Below, piece by piece: positions 18,118 through 28,040 of a DNA stretch of 64,000 nucleotides. The notes beneath the pieces were generated by a model. The model saw only the letters and a list, made by a program, of their open reading frames with translations. It was not told where the DNA came from and made no database searches. The stretch covers positions 25,941 to 89,940 of the forward strand of contig JABTUP010000013.1 of the NCBI GenBank assembly GCA_015075325.1. Reading direction: 5' to 3'. The DNA is from Flavobacteriales bacterium. GTDB taxonomy: Bacteria > Bacteroidota > Bacteroidia > Flavobacteriales_E > Vicingaceae. The first letter of the stretch is position 1. Each line of letters begins with the position of its first letter. A program made the translations under genes and the position numbers.

Positions 18118-19082
18118 TTGTTGTAGTAAGCCACAATAGCTGTTAAACTTTGTTCTAAACTGTATTTGTTTTCCCATCCGGTATCTTTCTTTAACTTTTC
18201 GTTCGAACCAATAATAATTCTATTATCGTTTGGTCTAACCAAATTGGGGTCGGTTTTTTGTATTACTTTAATGTTTAGAATACTTGAAATTAACTGAATT
18301 ACCTCAGTTAACGAAGTTCCTTTTCCGTTGCAAATATTGTACACTTCGCCTTTTTTTCCTTTTTTAAATAAAAGGTAATAAGCCTCAACAACTGCTCTAA
18401 CATCAACAAAATCTCTAATAATAGAAGTGTCGCCAGTAATTAATTCTTTTTCAGTATTCGAAGAATTTTTTAATGCTATCATTTTTTTTACAAAGGAAGG
18501 AATAACAAAAATATCTTTTTGGTGAGTTCCAATGTGGTTAAATGACCTTGTCATGATGATATCCATGCCATAACTATCGGTATAAACTTTTGAAAGCATT
18601 TCTTGCGAAACTCTTGCAACAGCATAAGGGCTTATGGGGTTTAGCGGATGTTCTTCACTTAAAGGAATACTATTGTCTATTGAGTTTCCATATTCTTCAG
18701 AAGAACCTATGGATAAAATTCGGCATGATAAATTGGATAAACGAATGGTTTCAATCAGGTTTAAAAAAATGTTGGTGTTGTTAGTAAAACTTTCTACAGG
18801 CATTTTCCAACTCATGGCAACACTGCTGTACGAAGCCAAATGAAGAACAAATTGTGGTTTAAAAGCATTAATAATTTCTTCAACAGCTTGTTTATCAAGT
18901 AAATCAATTTTTTTAAAACTACAATTTACAAACGAAAAATTTAAATAATCGAACGGAATAACTTCATTTACATCAACACCTAAAACTTCTGCATAAATTT
19001 TATTGTTTTCCAAATAATCTAAAAAATGTTTACTTACAAATCCAGAAAATCCTGTTATTAAAAATTTTTCTCTTTCAATCAT
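18114..19082 (-). CDS. NAD(P)-dependent sugar-nucleotide epimerase/dehydratase (GDP-mannose dehydratase or RMD-like)
   Basis: A 322-residue extended short-chain dehydrogenase beginning MIEREKFLITGFSGFVSKHF. I take the ATG at 19082 because it places the dinucleotide-binding glycine motif GFSGFVSKH at the usual N-terminal position. The middle has SIGSSEEYGN and the active-site stretch SPYAVARVSQEML, where the usual YxxxK is YxxxR. IRDFVDVRAVVEAYYLL and YNICNGKGTSL follow the pattern of GDP-mannose 4,6-dehydratase and GDP-6-deoxy-lyxo-hexulose reductase. It lies opposite two glycosyltransferase genes, so it probably supplies a deoxysugar donor. Confidence 0.82.
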   Translation of the reverse strand: MIEREKFLITGFSGFVSKHFLDYLENNKIYAEVLGVDVNEVIPFDYLNFSFVNCSFKKIDLLDKQAVEEIINAFKPQFVLHLASYSSVAMSWKMPVESFTNNTNIFLNLIETIRLSNLSCRILSIGSSEEYGNSIDNSIPLSEEHPLNPISPYAVARVSQEMLSKVYTDSYGMDIIMTRSFNHIGTHQKDIFVIPSFVKKMIALKNSSNTEKELITGDTSIIRDFVDVRAVVEAYYLLFKKGKKGEVYNICNGKGTSLTEVIQLISSILNIKVIQKTDPNLVRPNDNRIIIGSNEKLKKDTGWENKYSLEQSLTAIVAYYNN

Positions 19083-19210
19083 GTGTTTTAATTGATAATG
19101 GTTGCCAAATTTAAACATTTGATGATAAATTGTTGGGTTCAAAGTTAAAATACATCAATAAATATTGTGTTGAAATAAAAAAATGTGCAGCTAAACCTTA
19201 ATCTATTTCA

Positions 19211-19218
19211 TACATTTG
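19211..19218 (+). promoter_or_regulatory. -7 promoter element of the glycosyltransferase-dapD operon
   Basis: TACATTTG fits TAnnTTTG and lies 24 bases before the first glycosyltransferase ATG. The -33 region is weak. Confidence 0.5.
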
Positions 19219-19241
19219 CCACAAAATAAAAGATTAGTTTA

Positions 19242-20441
19242 ATGAATATTCTTCAGCTTTGTAGCAAGGTTCCATTTCCGCCAAAAGACGGAGGTAGCAT
19301 TGCTATGGATATTCTTACTCAAGGTCTAATTAAAGCTGGTAATAAAGTAGATGTTTTGGCAATAAATACATCTAAACATTTTACTGATATTAATAATGTT
19401 GATGAAAATTATAAAAAAATAACCAATTACCAATTGGTTTTTATTGATACAGAAGTAAAACCTCTTGATGCTTTTCTTAATTTATTTACATCAAAATCAT
19501 ACAATGTTATTCGTTTTTATTCAAAATCATTTGAAAATGTGTTGATTGAATGTTTGCAGAAAAATGTTTACGACATCATTCAGCTAGAAACACTTTGGGT
19601 TGCACCATATTTACCAACCATTAGAAAATACTCGAAGGCAAAGGTTGTGTTAAGGTCGCAAAATATTGAGTTTATGATTTGGGAACGTTTAGCTATCGAC
19701 ACCAAAAATCCGCTTAAAAAATGGTATTTAAAATTGTTGGCAAAACGACTTAAAACATACGAATATAAGGTGTTGAATAGTTTTGATGCTATTTTAACCA
19801 TAACCGAAATAGATTCAAATAACTATAAAAAAATGGGTTGCACTATTCCCATTTACCATGTACCGTTTGGAATTGATTTACAAAACTATAAAATTGATCA
19901 ATCAGAGCTGGTAAAACCTTCTGTTTTTCATATTGGAGCAATGGATTGGCGGCCAAATGCTGATGGAATCAATTGGTTTTTAAAGTCGATTTGGTTAAAA
20001 GTTATTGAACAAAATAAAACGACCAAACTGTTTCTTGCTGGCAGAAATATGCCAGATTGGCTGATGAACTTTAAAATGGAAAACGTAGTTATTGAAGGAG
20101 AAGTGGCTAATTCTCACCAATTTATTAATTCAAAGTCGATAATGATTGTGCCATTAAATTCGGGAGGAGGAATGCGAGTGAAAATTATTGAAGGGATGGC
20201 GTTTGGAAAAACCATTATTTCTACAGCAATAGGAGCAGAGGGGATAGATTATACCAACAATACCGACCTAATTATTGCTAATACAGAACAAGAATTTGTT
20301 GATGCAATTTTAAAATGTATAAACAATCAAGATTTTGCTGATTTATTAGGAGAAAATGCTCGTAAATTAGCTGAAACAAAATACGATAATCAGTTAATAT
20401 GTAATAAGTTAACCGATTTTTATTCGAATTTAATGAGTTAA
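19242..20441 (+). CDS. Glycosyltransferase, GT4-like
   Basis: A 399-residue GT-B fold enzyme. The N-terminal half opens CSKVPFPPKDGGSIAMDILTQGL, the acceptor-side glycine loop. The C-terminal half contains FHIGAMDWRPNADGINWFL, a donor-domain start, and IVPLNSGGGMRVKIIEGMAFGKTIISTAIGAEGI, where the Glu binds the nucleotide sugar in GT4 enzymes. It probably adds a sugar to a surface glycan. Its stop overlaps the start of the next glycosyltransferase (TAATG), so the two are translationally coupled. Donor and acceptor are unknown. Confidence 0.88.
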   Translation: MNILQLCSKVPFPPKDGGSIAMDILTQGLIKAGNKVDVLAINTSKHFTDINNVDENYKKITNYQLVFIDTEVKPLDAFLNLFTSKSYNVIRFYSKSFENVLIECLQKNVYDIIQLETLWVAPYLPTIRKYSKAKVVLRSQNIEFMIWERLAIDTKNPLKKWYLKLLAKRLKTYEYKVLNSFDAILTITEIDSNNYKKMGCTIPIYHVPFGIDLQNYKIDQSELVKPSVFHIGAMDWRPNADGINWFLKSIWLKVIEQNKTTKLFLAGRNMPDWLMNFKMENVVIEGEVANSHQFINSKSIMIVPLNSGGGMRVKIIEGMAFGKTIISTAIGAEGIDYTNNTDLIIANTEQEFVDAILKCINNQDFADLLGENARKLAETKYDNQLICNKLTDFYSNLMS

Positions 20442-21607
20442 TGAAAGTTTTTGTTTTATTATCGCGTTTTCCATATCCTCTTGAAAAAGGAGATAAGTTG
20501 AGGGTTTTTAATCAAATAAAAGAACTTTCAAAATACCATGATATAGTTTTGTGTGCACTTTCTGATGAAAAAGTTTCGAAAGAAAATTACGAAGTATTAA
20601 AAAAATATTGTACTGAAATTAAGATTGTTAGGCTTTATAAAATAAATATATACTTTAACTTATTAGTCAAGTTGTTTTTAAGCAAACAATCGTTGCAGGT
20701 AAGTTATTTTTACAACAAACGTGCTCATAAAAAAATAGTACATTTTATTAACGAAACCAATCCCAATCATATTTACTGTCAGCTAATTAGAGTTACCGAA
20801 TATGTAAAACACCTTCACATCCCTAAAACATTAGATTACATGGATGCTCTGGCTAGGGGAATGGAACGAAGAATTGAAAAAGCTCCATTTTATTTAAAAC
20901 CGTTTTTAAAAATAGAAACCACTCGTTTAAAACGATACGAGCACGATGTGTTCGACTCTTTTGATAACCTAACAATTATTTCAGAACAAGACCGGGATTT
21001 AATAGTTCATATTAAAAACGACACCATAAAAATTATTCCCAATGGAGTAGATTACGCTACTTTTAAGTATAAAGAAAAAGATAAAAAATTCGATTTAATA
21101 TTTACTGGTAACATGGGATATCCGCCAAATGTTGATAGTGCGTGTTATTTGGTAAAAGAAATAATGCCAAAAGTTTGGAACAAAAACAAAAATGTAAAAT
21201 TGGCAATAGTTGGAGCAACCCCTGATGCAAAGGTTTTAGCCTTAAAATCGGCAAATGTTACTATTACTGGTTGGGTTGATGACATTTCCGAGTACTATGC
21301 ATCATCAAAAATTTTTATTGCTCCAATGCAGCTTGGTACTGGGTTACAAAACAAATTACTCGAAGCTATGGCAATGAAACTTCCTTGTATAACCTCGGGT
21401 TTGGCAAACAATGCACTGGGAGCAGAACATAATAAAAACATACTTATTGGAGATACTCCCGAACATTATGCCCAGCATGTGGTTGATTTACTTGAAAATA
21501 AAGAACTTTACAGTCAAATATCAAACAACGGGCATCAATTTGTTACACAAAACTATACTTGGGAAGGAACAACTGCTATTTTAAATGAGTTAATTACAAA
21601 AGAATAA
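20441..21607 (+). CDS. Glycosyltransferase, GT4-like (TIGR03087-type)
   Basis: A 388-residue GT-B enzyme, a distant paralogue of the preceding gene. The opening LLSRFPYPLEKGDKLRVFNQIKELS recalls the TIGR03087 group. FTGNMGYPPNVDSACYLVKEIMPKVW and IFIAPMQLGTGLQNKLLEAMAMKLPCITS cover the donor domain, with the Glu of the EAMA motif present. It follows the first transferase by a TAATG overlap and precedes dapD by 2 bases, so all three share a transcript. The mix of glycan and lysine/peptidoglycan genes is probably positional convenience. Confidence 0.86.
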   Translation: MKVFVLLSRFPYPLEKGDKLRVFNQIKELSKYHDIVLCALSDEKVSKENYEVLKKYCTEIKIVRLYKINIYFNLLVKLFLSKQSLQVSYFYNKRAHKKIVHFINETNPNHIYCQLIRVTEYVKHLHIPKTLDYMDALARGMERRIEKAPFYLKPFLKIETTRLKRYEHDVFDSFDNLTIISEQDRDLIVHIKNDTIKIIPNGVDYATFKYKEKDKKFDLIFTGNMGYPPNVDSACYLVKEIMPKVWNKNKNVKLAIVGATPDAKVLALKSANVTITGWVDDISEYYASSKIFIAPMQLGTGLQNKLLEAMAMKLPCITSGLANNALGAEHNKNILIGDTPEHYAQHVVDLLENKELYSQISNNGHQFVTQNYTWEGTTAILNELITKE

Positions 21608-21609
21608 TT

Positions 21610-22425
21610 ATGCAAAAGTTAAAAGAACTAATTGAGAAAACTTGGGAAAACAGAGACCTTTTAAATCATCCAGAAAATCAACAAGCAATAAGAGATGTTA
21701 TTGATTTAATTGATAAAGGACAATTGAGGGTTGCAGAACCAATAGATACTAATTGGCAAGTAAATGAATGGGTAAAAAAAGCAGTAGTGTTGTATTTTCC
21801 AATTCAAAAAATGGAAACCATTGAAGTAGGTCCTTTTGAATTTCATGATAAAATGAAACTTAAAACCAATTATGCCTCATTAGGAGTTCGTGTTGTGCCT
21901 CATGCAGTGGCTCGATATGGTGCATTTTTAGCAAGTGGCGTTATCATGATGCCATCTTATGTAAACATTGGTGCATATGTTGATTCGGGTACAATGGTAG
22001 ATACTTGGGCTACAGTAGGTTCGTGTGCTCAAATTGGTAAAAACGTACATTTAAGTGGTGGAGTTGGCATTGGTGGGGTTTTAGAGCCTTTGCAAGCCGC
22101 ACCAGTTATTGTTGAAGATGGTTGTTTTATTGGTTCGAGATGTATTGTGGTAGAAGGTGTTAGAGTTAGAAAGGAAGCTGTTTTGGGTGCTAACGTGGTG
22201 TTAACCAAATCAACAAAAATTATTGATGTTACAGGCGATACTCCAATTGAATACAAAGGCGAAGTGCCCGAAAGAAGTGTAGTTATTCCTGGTTCTTACA
22301 CCAAACAATTTGCTGCAGGCGAATACCAAGTTCCGTGTGCACTAATTATTGGAAAAAGAAAGGCAAGTACCGACCTAAAAACTTCGTTAAATGATGTGTT
22401 GAGAGATTATAGTGTTGCGGTTTAA
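21610..22425 (+). CDS. dapD: 2,3,4,5-tetrahydropyridine-2,6-dicarboxylate N-succinyltransferase
   Basis: Cytosolic enzyme of the succinylase branch of diaminopimelate/lysine synthesis, using succinyl-CoA. The 271-residue length is typical. The left-handed beta-helix region is clear, with hexapeptide repeats through VNIGAYVDSGTMVDTWATVGSCAQIGKNVHLSGG at about 119-152 and GCFIGSRCIVVEGVRV after it. It is the third gene of an operon with two glycosyltransferases and the last core gene before tRNA-Arg and the accessory island. Confidence 0.97.
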   Translation: MQKLKELIEKTWENRDLLNHPENQQAIRDVIDLIDKGQLRVAEPIDTNWQVNEWVKKAVVLYFPIQKMETIEVGPFEFHDKMKLKTNYASLGVRVVPHAVARYGAFLASGVIMMPSYVNIGAYVDSGTMVDTWATVGSCAQIGKNVHLSGGVGIGGVLEPLQAAPVIVEDGCFIGSRCIVVEGVRVRKEAVLGANVVLTKSTKIIDVTGDTPIEYKGEVPERSVVIPGSYTKQFAAGEYQVPCALIIGKRKASTDLKTSLNDVLRDYSVAV

Positions 22426-22456
22426 AAACAATAAAAAAGCTATTTATTTTATATAA

Positions 22457-22490
22457 TTGTATTTCAATTAAGATGGGATTAGTATATTTG
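22457..22490 (+). promoter_or_regulatory. Promoter of tRNA-Arg
   Basis: TATATTTG at 22483-22490 is a perfect TAnnTTTG element, 12 bases before the mature tRNA 5' end. TTG at 22457-22459 may act as -33 element, with a rather long spacer of 23. Confidence 0.6.
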
Positions 22491-22502
22491 CAACCCTAAA
22501 AT

Positions 22503-22576
22503 GGCCTCGTGGCGTAACTGAATAGCGCACCTGATTACGGCTCAGGAGGTTGCAGGTTTGAATCCTGCCGAGGTCA
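22503..22576 (+). tRNA. tRNA-Arg (anticodon ACG)
   Basis: A 74-base cloverleaf. The acceptor stem GGCCTCG pairs with CGAGGTC with one G-U, the D stem is GCGT/GCGC, the anticodon stem CCTGA/TCAGG holds loop TTACGGC with anticodon ACG, and the T stem is GCAGG/CCTGC. CCA is not encoded. Position 19 is A rather than G and position 56 is U rather than C, so the usual tertiary G19-C56 contact is replaced by a matching A19-U56. A strong terminator follows, and an accessory island begins right after it. Confidence 0.95.
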
Positions 22577-22580
22577 CAAG

Positions 22581-22620
22581 ACGGGACAACTCCAATTTAT
22601 TGGAATTGTCCCGTTTTTTT
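22581..22620 (+). terminator. Terminator of tRNA-Arg
   Basis: The arm CGGGACAA-C-TCCAA pairs with TTGGA-A-TTGTCCCG, followed by seven T. It ends the tRNA transcript and marks the last base with clear core-genome function before the truncated Rhs gene. Confidence 0.9.
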
Positions 22621-22672
22621 ATTCTTTCAAAACCCTTGCTACCGTTGAGAAGTAGAAGAAACGTTTTCTCGT

Positions 22673-25600
22673 TTGTTTAACGACGAATCCGAAATGTTCT
22701 CTTCTCGTTTCTTTTACGACCGTTTAGGGCGTTTAATAGCTTCGCAAAACACCAAACAGTTTAATGCTGCTCCAAACCGCTACAGCTATACGCTTTACGA
22801 TGTTTTGGGCAGAATAAAAGAAGTAGGGGAGAAGGATGAGAATACATCACTTGATTTTAATAGCATTTTTGGGACAAATGTTAGCGGACACTACAACCCA
22901 AACACTATCGACGATACCAAGTTTTTGGCTTGGATAAATGGCGATGGCGAACGCAAGCAGGTTACCAAAACGTATTACGATGTGCCTATGGTAGCCACCA
23001 CAGCAATTGATTTCCCTACCGATTTTGCACAAGAAAACCTACGTAAACGAGTAGCTACAGTAACTTACGAAGAATTGTTTGATGGTGACGATGAAACCTA
23101 CAATTATGCTACACACTACAGTTACGATATACACGGCAACGTAAAAGCCTTGTTGCACGACAACCCCGAACTAGCAGCACGTAGCACATCGCTTGCCGAC
23201 CAACGCTACAAACGAATGGATTATACTTACGATTTAATTAGCGGAAACGTAAAAATGGTAAGCTACCAAAACGAGCAACCCGATGCTTGGCACCATGCTT
23301 ACGATTACGATGCCGACAATCGCATAAAAACCGTTTTCAGTTCTACCTATCCTTTTGCAGCAAAACCAGAGTTTTCGCCATTTAGCTACACTGGAGCAGC
23401 ATTTTGGGAGGAGGATGTAGTTTACCATTACTACCATCACGGACCTCTTGCCCGTGTAGAGTTGGGTGAAAACAACATACAAGGTATCGATTATGCTTAC
23501 ACCTTACAAGGTTGGTTAAAAGGAGTGAATTCAAATACCTTACAAACCAACAGAGATGTTGGCAAAGATGGTGGAACTGACAACAGTTTATCTACTCCTA
23601 AAATTCATACTTCTGTTGCTAAAGATGCTTTTGGTTATACATTAAATTATTTTAATGGTGATTATGCAGCTATTGGAGAGCCATCAACAACAGATAAATT
23701 TGAAGCAACTTTGGCAAGTACAATATTGGATGGAACCAATACAGAACTATTTAACGGTAATATACGTAACATGGTAACTGCTATTACTGGAATGGATATT
23801 TATGGCAATTTATATCAATACGACCAGTTAAATCGTTTGCGTACCTCAACAGTTTTTGATAATTTAGACGTAAATAATAATACTTGGCCATCAACAGGTT
23901 CCGCAATGAATAAATATCTTACCGATATTACTTATGATGCTAATGGCAATATACTTACATTAAATCGTAAGGGAAATACCACCATTAATATGGATGATTT
24001 AACGTATTACTATTATGATAAAACTGGAACACCTTTTGGCGGAGTTACCCCTCCATCGGCAACAGATGATATGACCAACAAATTGGCTTATGTAACCGAT
24101 AGCTATGGTAATACTAGCCAAAATGATTATATTGGAGGAAGTAGTTCGTTAAAATTTGAATACGATGGAATAGGTAATTTAACAAAAGATCCTGTAGAAG
24201 AAATAGATAATATAGAATGGACGGTGTATGGAAAAGTAAAGAAAATTACGAGGAATAGTACCAGCACCAAACCCGATTTAGAATTTGAATACGATGCCAT
24301 GGGTAACCGTATCAAAAAAATAGTAAAACCAAGGAATGGATTTGTTATTAAGTTTGAAGTAGATTGGACGTATGTTTATTATCAATATGATGCAGGTGGT
24401 AATTTATTAGCTATTTATGAGAAAGAATTCTCTAACCTTGGATCTGGCACATATAAAGCAACAGTAAAACAGAAAGAAGTAAACTTGTATGGTAGCAACC
24501 GTTTGGGAGTAGATGAACTAGATAAAACTATAGCAGAGCAAACATTTTCTGCATCGATGGTATTTGCTAGTCCTTATTTTCAAAGTGTATCTGTTATAAG
24601 CACAACTTATACAACCGACGACCCTAATTATGCTGAACGAACATTGGGTAATAAATCGTTTGAGTTGAGTAACCATTTAGGTAATGTGTTGGCTACTGTA
24701 AGTGATAAAAAACTAAACGAAACAGGTACAGCAGAAAATTTAGTGATAACCAGTAATTTTGAAGGGGGTGATTATAACCAATTTAAAAATGGTGATTATT
24801 CTGCATTACAATCAACAGCCGAATATCGCTCAGTTGCAAACTCTATATTGTTAAACCATGCAACTGCAGAATACGGACCACTAGTTGAAATACCTGTAAA
24901 AGAGGGCGACGAAGTGGATGCAACGGTATATGCCAAAATTGCATCAGGCACTAGCGGAAGTTTTATTTTAGGGTTAAAAGATGCGTGTACGGGAGATTGG
25001 ACTAGGGTAAATGGAAATATCTCGGTAGAATGGTATTCAACCAATACCACTAATACTGGAGATTGGGAAGAGCTTACACACAACTATACTGTGCCATCAA
25101 ACCTTGATGCCGAACAAGTGGTTTTGGTGCTTCAATTATGGAATCCATCGGGTAGCAGCAACACTTATTTCGACGATTTGAATATTGATATAACCCAAAA
25201 TACAACTCAAGTTGTTGCTTACACGGCAGATATCAAAACCAGACAAATGTACTATCCGGGCGGGTCTCTTATGCCAGGAAGAAACTTTAATAGCTCGGAT
25301 TATAGATATGGCTTTAACAAAGGCTCTGAAAAAGATGATGAAATCACAGGTGTTACAGGAAGTCATATTACAACATTTTATAGGGAAGGAGATACGAGGT
25401 TATTGAAATGGTGGAGCGTTGACCCGAAAGCAGATTTACAACCTTGGCAAAGTCCATATAATTATATGGATGGGAATCCAGTAGTTAATAATGATCCTGA
25501 TGGTGATTGCCCTTGGTGTTGGGGTGCTATTATAGGTGCAGCAGTTGAATATGGTTCTCAGGTAGCAGTTAATGTTGCTAAAGGACAGAATTTTACAGAG

Positions 25601-26215
25601 GCAGCATGGGATAATGTTGATTTTTCAGATGTAGGAGTAGCAACACTAGAGGGGGCTTTGACAGGAGGTGTTAGTAGTGTTAGAAGACTTGCTGTTAAGA
25701 CAGCTGTAGTTGTTACAGCAGAAGTGGTTAAAGCTTCTGTGGATATTCATGGAAATGGTAAGGTAGATATTGTAGGTACTGCTACAAGTAATAAAACAGC
25801 AACGTCTGTCGTTACAGAAGCTGTGGTTGGATCTATTGTTTCAGGAACAACATCTGTTGCGTCAAGTAGTTTAGCTAAAAGAAGTAGTAATCAGGCTGTT
25901 AAATCAGCTCAATCTAATGTTGTTGCAACGGCCAAAAACTTGTCTAAGTCAAATACTGTTGTTAGTAATTCAAACACAAGAACAAAAGCTGCTCTTCCTA
26001 ATCAAGCTTTTAATCAATTTAATGCGGCAAAACAAAATTTATCAATCACTAAGGCTTTGAATGAAACACAGAAATTAACTCAAACAGGTGTTGGGGTTGT
26101 TGGAAACTTAACAGGGAAAGGTGCTCAGCAAGCTGTCAAAGAAGCTACAGGACAAGGTAACGGGGCGTCTCAACAAAGAAGGAGTCCTGTATTCAAAGAC
26201 CCTTCTGGTCTTTGA
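22673..26215 (+). pseudogene. Rhs/YD-repeat protein, 5'-truncated, with variable C-terminal tip
   Basis: An open frame of 1180 residues lacking the N-terminal half expected of Rhs proteins. It has no signal peptide, opens in the middle of a YD-repeat region (SRFFYDRLGRLIASQNT), and the frame is closed upstream by a stop at 22646-22648. YD repeats recur through about residue 590 (YDANGNILTLNRKG, YDAMGNRIKKI). An NHLGNVLATVSD core segment and a beta-sandwich insertion follow, then the core end RLLKWWSVDPKADLQPWQSPYNYM and DPDGD at 941-945. Residues 946-1180 are a variable tip rich in Ala, Val, Ser and Asn with no toxin motif I recognise. It could be translated from the TTG at 22673, but is more likely a displaced fragment. 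Confidence 0.85.
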
Positions 26216-26544
26216 TGATGGAGGTTAATGGGATGAAAAGGAAATGGGATTTATATATTGTGCTATTTTTGTTGATTGGGGTGTTAGGTATAGGATATTT
26301 TTTTCACTTAAAGAAACAGAGTGAATTGTCAGAATTTGCGAAAACAACAAAAGGTGAAATATTAGAAGTTTATTCTGTTCCAAATAGAGGCTACTACATA
26401 AAGTATGTTTATTTAGTTGATAAGCATAGATATGAAGGTCATGTTCCTGTTGAAGGTAAAATAGAAAATTATAATGTAGGAGATGCATGTGAAGTAAATT
26501 ATTCGGTAAAAAATCCAAAGTATAGTGAGATTAATTTTAAATAA
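26215..26544 (+). CDS. Small membrane protein after the Rhs tip, candidate immunity protein
   Basis: About 109 residues (ATG at 26215, 26218 or 26233; the choice is uncertain). One hydrophobic segment WDLYIVLFLLIGVLGIGYFF is followed by a soluble beta-rich domain ending in NYSVKNPKYSEINFK. The layout resembles DUF3592-like single-span proteins. It starts at the last base of the Rhs stop codon, the position where Rhs immunity genes usually lie, so an immunity role is a reasonable but unproven inference. Confidence 0.55.
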   Translation: MMEVNGMKRKWDLYIVLFLLIGVLGIGYFFHLKKQSELSEFAKTTKGEILEVYSVPNRGYYIKYVYLVDKHRYEGHVPVEGKIENYNVGDACEVNYSVKNPKYSEINFK

Positions 26545-26555
26545 ATACTTAAACA

Positions 26556-27071
26556 ATGAGTAGATATATTTTACTTTTCGGTTTGATGATTATATTAAGA
26601 GAATCATCTTTTTCACAAGAGAAAATTTTTTATTCTAATGAGAAGCATGATTATTCATTTTTGATTTCAAAAAATGCGACTGTTGAAAGAACTCAAATTG
26701 AAGGGGGGTATATTGAAAATTTTATAATATCTTCTTTTTCATCAGAGTTTAAATATACTGTAACAGTCACAAAAACGTCTAATAATGACATTCTATTTGA
26801 GAATTTAAAAGAAGATGACTATAAGCAGTCTTATTTAGAAAATTGTTCGTGTGAGATACAAGAAAATCGAGAGATTTTATATAATAATTTAAAATCATTT
26901 CAATTCAAGATTAAACGAGTAGATGAAGGGATAACTCTTATGGGATATTCAGATAATATTATTCATAATAATACTCTGTACATTGTTATTTATATGAGTA
27001 CAGCTGAAAAATTTGAAGAATATAAAGATGAATACAAAGTTTTAATGAATAGTTTGATAATTAATAAATAG
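26556..27071 (+). CDS. Secreted protein of unknown function
   Basis: A 171-residue protein with an N-terminal signal peptide (MSRYILLFGLMIILRESSFSQ, cleavage after about residue 20). The rest is predicted mixed alpha/beta with a pattern YSFLISKNATVERTQIEGGYIENFIISS, reminiscent of PsbP/LpqN-like small periplasmic domains, but I cannot assign a family. It lies 11 bases after the small membrane protein and 5 bases before the next secreted protein gene, so the three probably form one transcript behind the Rhs tip. Confidence 0.5.
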   Translation: MSRYILLFGLMIILRESSFSQEKIFYSNEKHDYSFLISKNATVERTQIEGGYIENFIISSFSSEFKYTVTVTKTSNNDILFENLKEDDYKQSYLENCSCEIQENREILYNNLKSFQFKIKRVDEGITLMGYSDNIIHNNTLYIVIYMSTAEKFEEYKDEYKVLMNSLIINK

Positions 27072-27076
27072 ATTTT

Positions 27077-27709
27077 ATGAGAAAAACTGTGGTGTTTTCA
27101 TTATTGGTTTTAGTATCAATGTTAAGTGCGAAATCTCAATCTTTTGAGGGTATGATAAAATACTCTAACAGCTATCAGAGTAAAATAGAGAATCTTACAA
27201 ATGAGCAGCTCAATGGTTTAATGGGAACACAACAAGTTTATGTTATAAAAGGAGATAATTATAAATCTGCACTTAATGGTAGCTTTACAAAACTTCAAAT
27301 TTATAGAGGAGATGAAAATAAGAGCTACACATTAACTGCGAAATCAGACACACTGTATTGGGAAGATTATAGTCAAAATCAGGATGTGGCTATCAGTTAT
27401 GAAATTAAAGAAAATCAAGAAATTATTTTAGGTGTTCCTTGTGATGTTATTGTTGTTCAAACCGAAAAAAGTAAAACATACTTTTACTATAACAGTAAAT
27501 ATACTGTAAACCCTGAATTATTTAAGCAACACCATTTTGGAAATTGGTATTACACGATATCGAAAACAAAAGCCTTACCATTAAAAACAATTTTTGAAAC
27601 CGAACAATTTGTAATGACAAGCGTAGCCACAGAAATTACTCCAATGAAATTAGAGGATAATGTTTTTGAAATACAGAATAAGAATAAAGTAGCCAAAGCG
27701 ACTTGGTAA
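27077..27709 (+). CDS. Secreted protein, DUF4412/GLPGLI-like
   Basis: A 210-residue protein with signal peptide (cleavage near SAKSQ at residue 21). The mature part begins SFEGMIKYSNSY and contains KGDNYKSALNGSFTKLQIYRGDENKSYTL and KTYFYYNSKYTVNPELF. That is the layout of DUF4412 or GLPGLI periplasmic beta proteins common in Bacteroidota, whose function is unknown. Third of three small genes behind the Rhs fragment, ending before a terminator. Confidence 0.6.
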   Translation: MRKTVVFSLLVLVSMLSAKSQSFEGMIKYSNSYQSKIENLTNEQLNGLMGTQQVYVIKGDNYKSALNGSFTKLQIYRGDENKSYTLTAKSDTLYWEDYSQNQDVAISYEIKENQEIILGVPCDVIVVQTEKSKTYFYYNSKYTVNPELFKQHHFGNWYYTISKTKALPLKTIFETEQFVMTSVATEITPMKLEDNVFEIQNKNKVAKATW

Positions 27710-27733
27710 AGAACTTTTGAAAACACTTGAAAT

Positions 27734-27760
27734 CCTCTAAGTACTTAGGGGCTTTTTGTT
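27734..27760 (+). terminator. Terminator after the small-gene group
   Basis: CCTCTAAG and CTTAGGGG pair through 8 bases (one G-U) around a TA loop, followed by CTTTTTGTT. It ends the transcript of the Rhs-linked small genes. Confidence 0.75.
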
Positions 27761-27789
27761 AGTAAAATTTTCCAAGAGATTTTTAGTGA

Positions 27790-28038
27790 TTAAATTTCAA
27801 CTTCAAGCCCAGGCAATTTATTTACATCAAGAATAACAACAATAGCAGGAGTATCAACTTCAGAGTGAAAATAAGCACTATAGGTTTGTCCAGGAAATAA
27901 TGTTGTTCTACTATAATCTAAAAGTTGTTGTTCAATTACTTTTTTTTCATCACTAGAAATCCGTTTATTGGGCATAGCAGTAATAACAGCACCAGTTCTT
28001 TGTCCGTTGTTAGTGAATTCTCTTACAATTATTTTCAT
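27790..28038 (-). CDS. Small protein downstream of the Xre regulator
   Basis: An 82-residue soluble protein beginning MKIIVREFTNNGQRTGAVITAMPN. No family is recognised. It starts two bases after the stop of the regulator gene, so it is co-expressed with it, as is common for accessory regulators or antirepressors in mobile elements; that role is a guess. A strand-rich N-terminus, a short helix near 30-45 and a closing strand can be predicted. Confidence 0.55.
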   Translation of the reverse strand: MKIIVREFTNNGQRTGAVITAMPNKRISSDEKKVIEQQLLDYSRTTLFPGQTYSAYFHSEVDTPAIVVILDVNKLPGLEVEI

Positions 28039-28040
28039 GG

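Noticed and set aside
22577..22672. Intact Rhs start upstream of 22673
   Set aside because: The frame is closed by a TGA at 22646-22648 and the tRNA terminator lies directly before, so there is no room for the N-terminal half.
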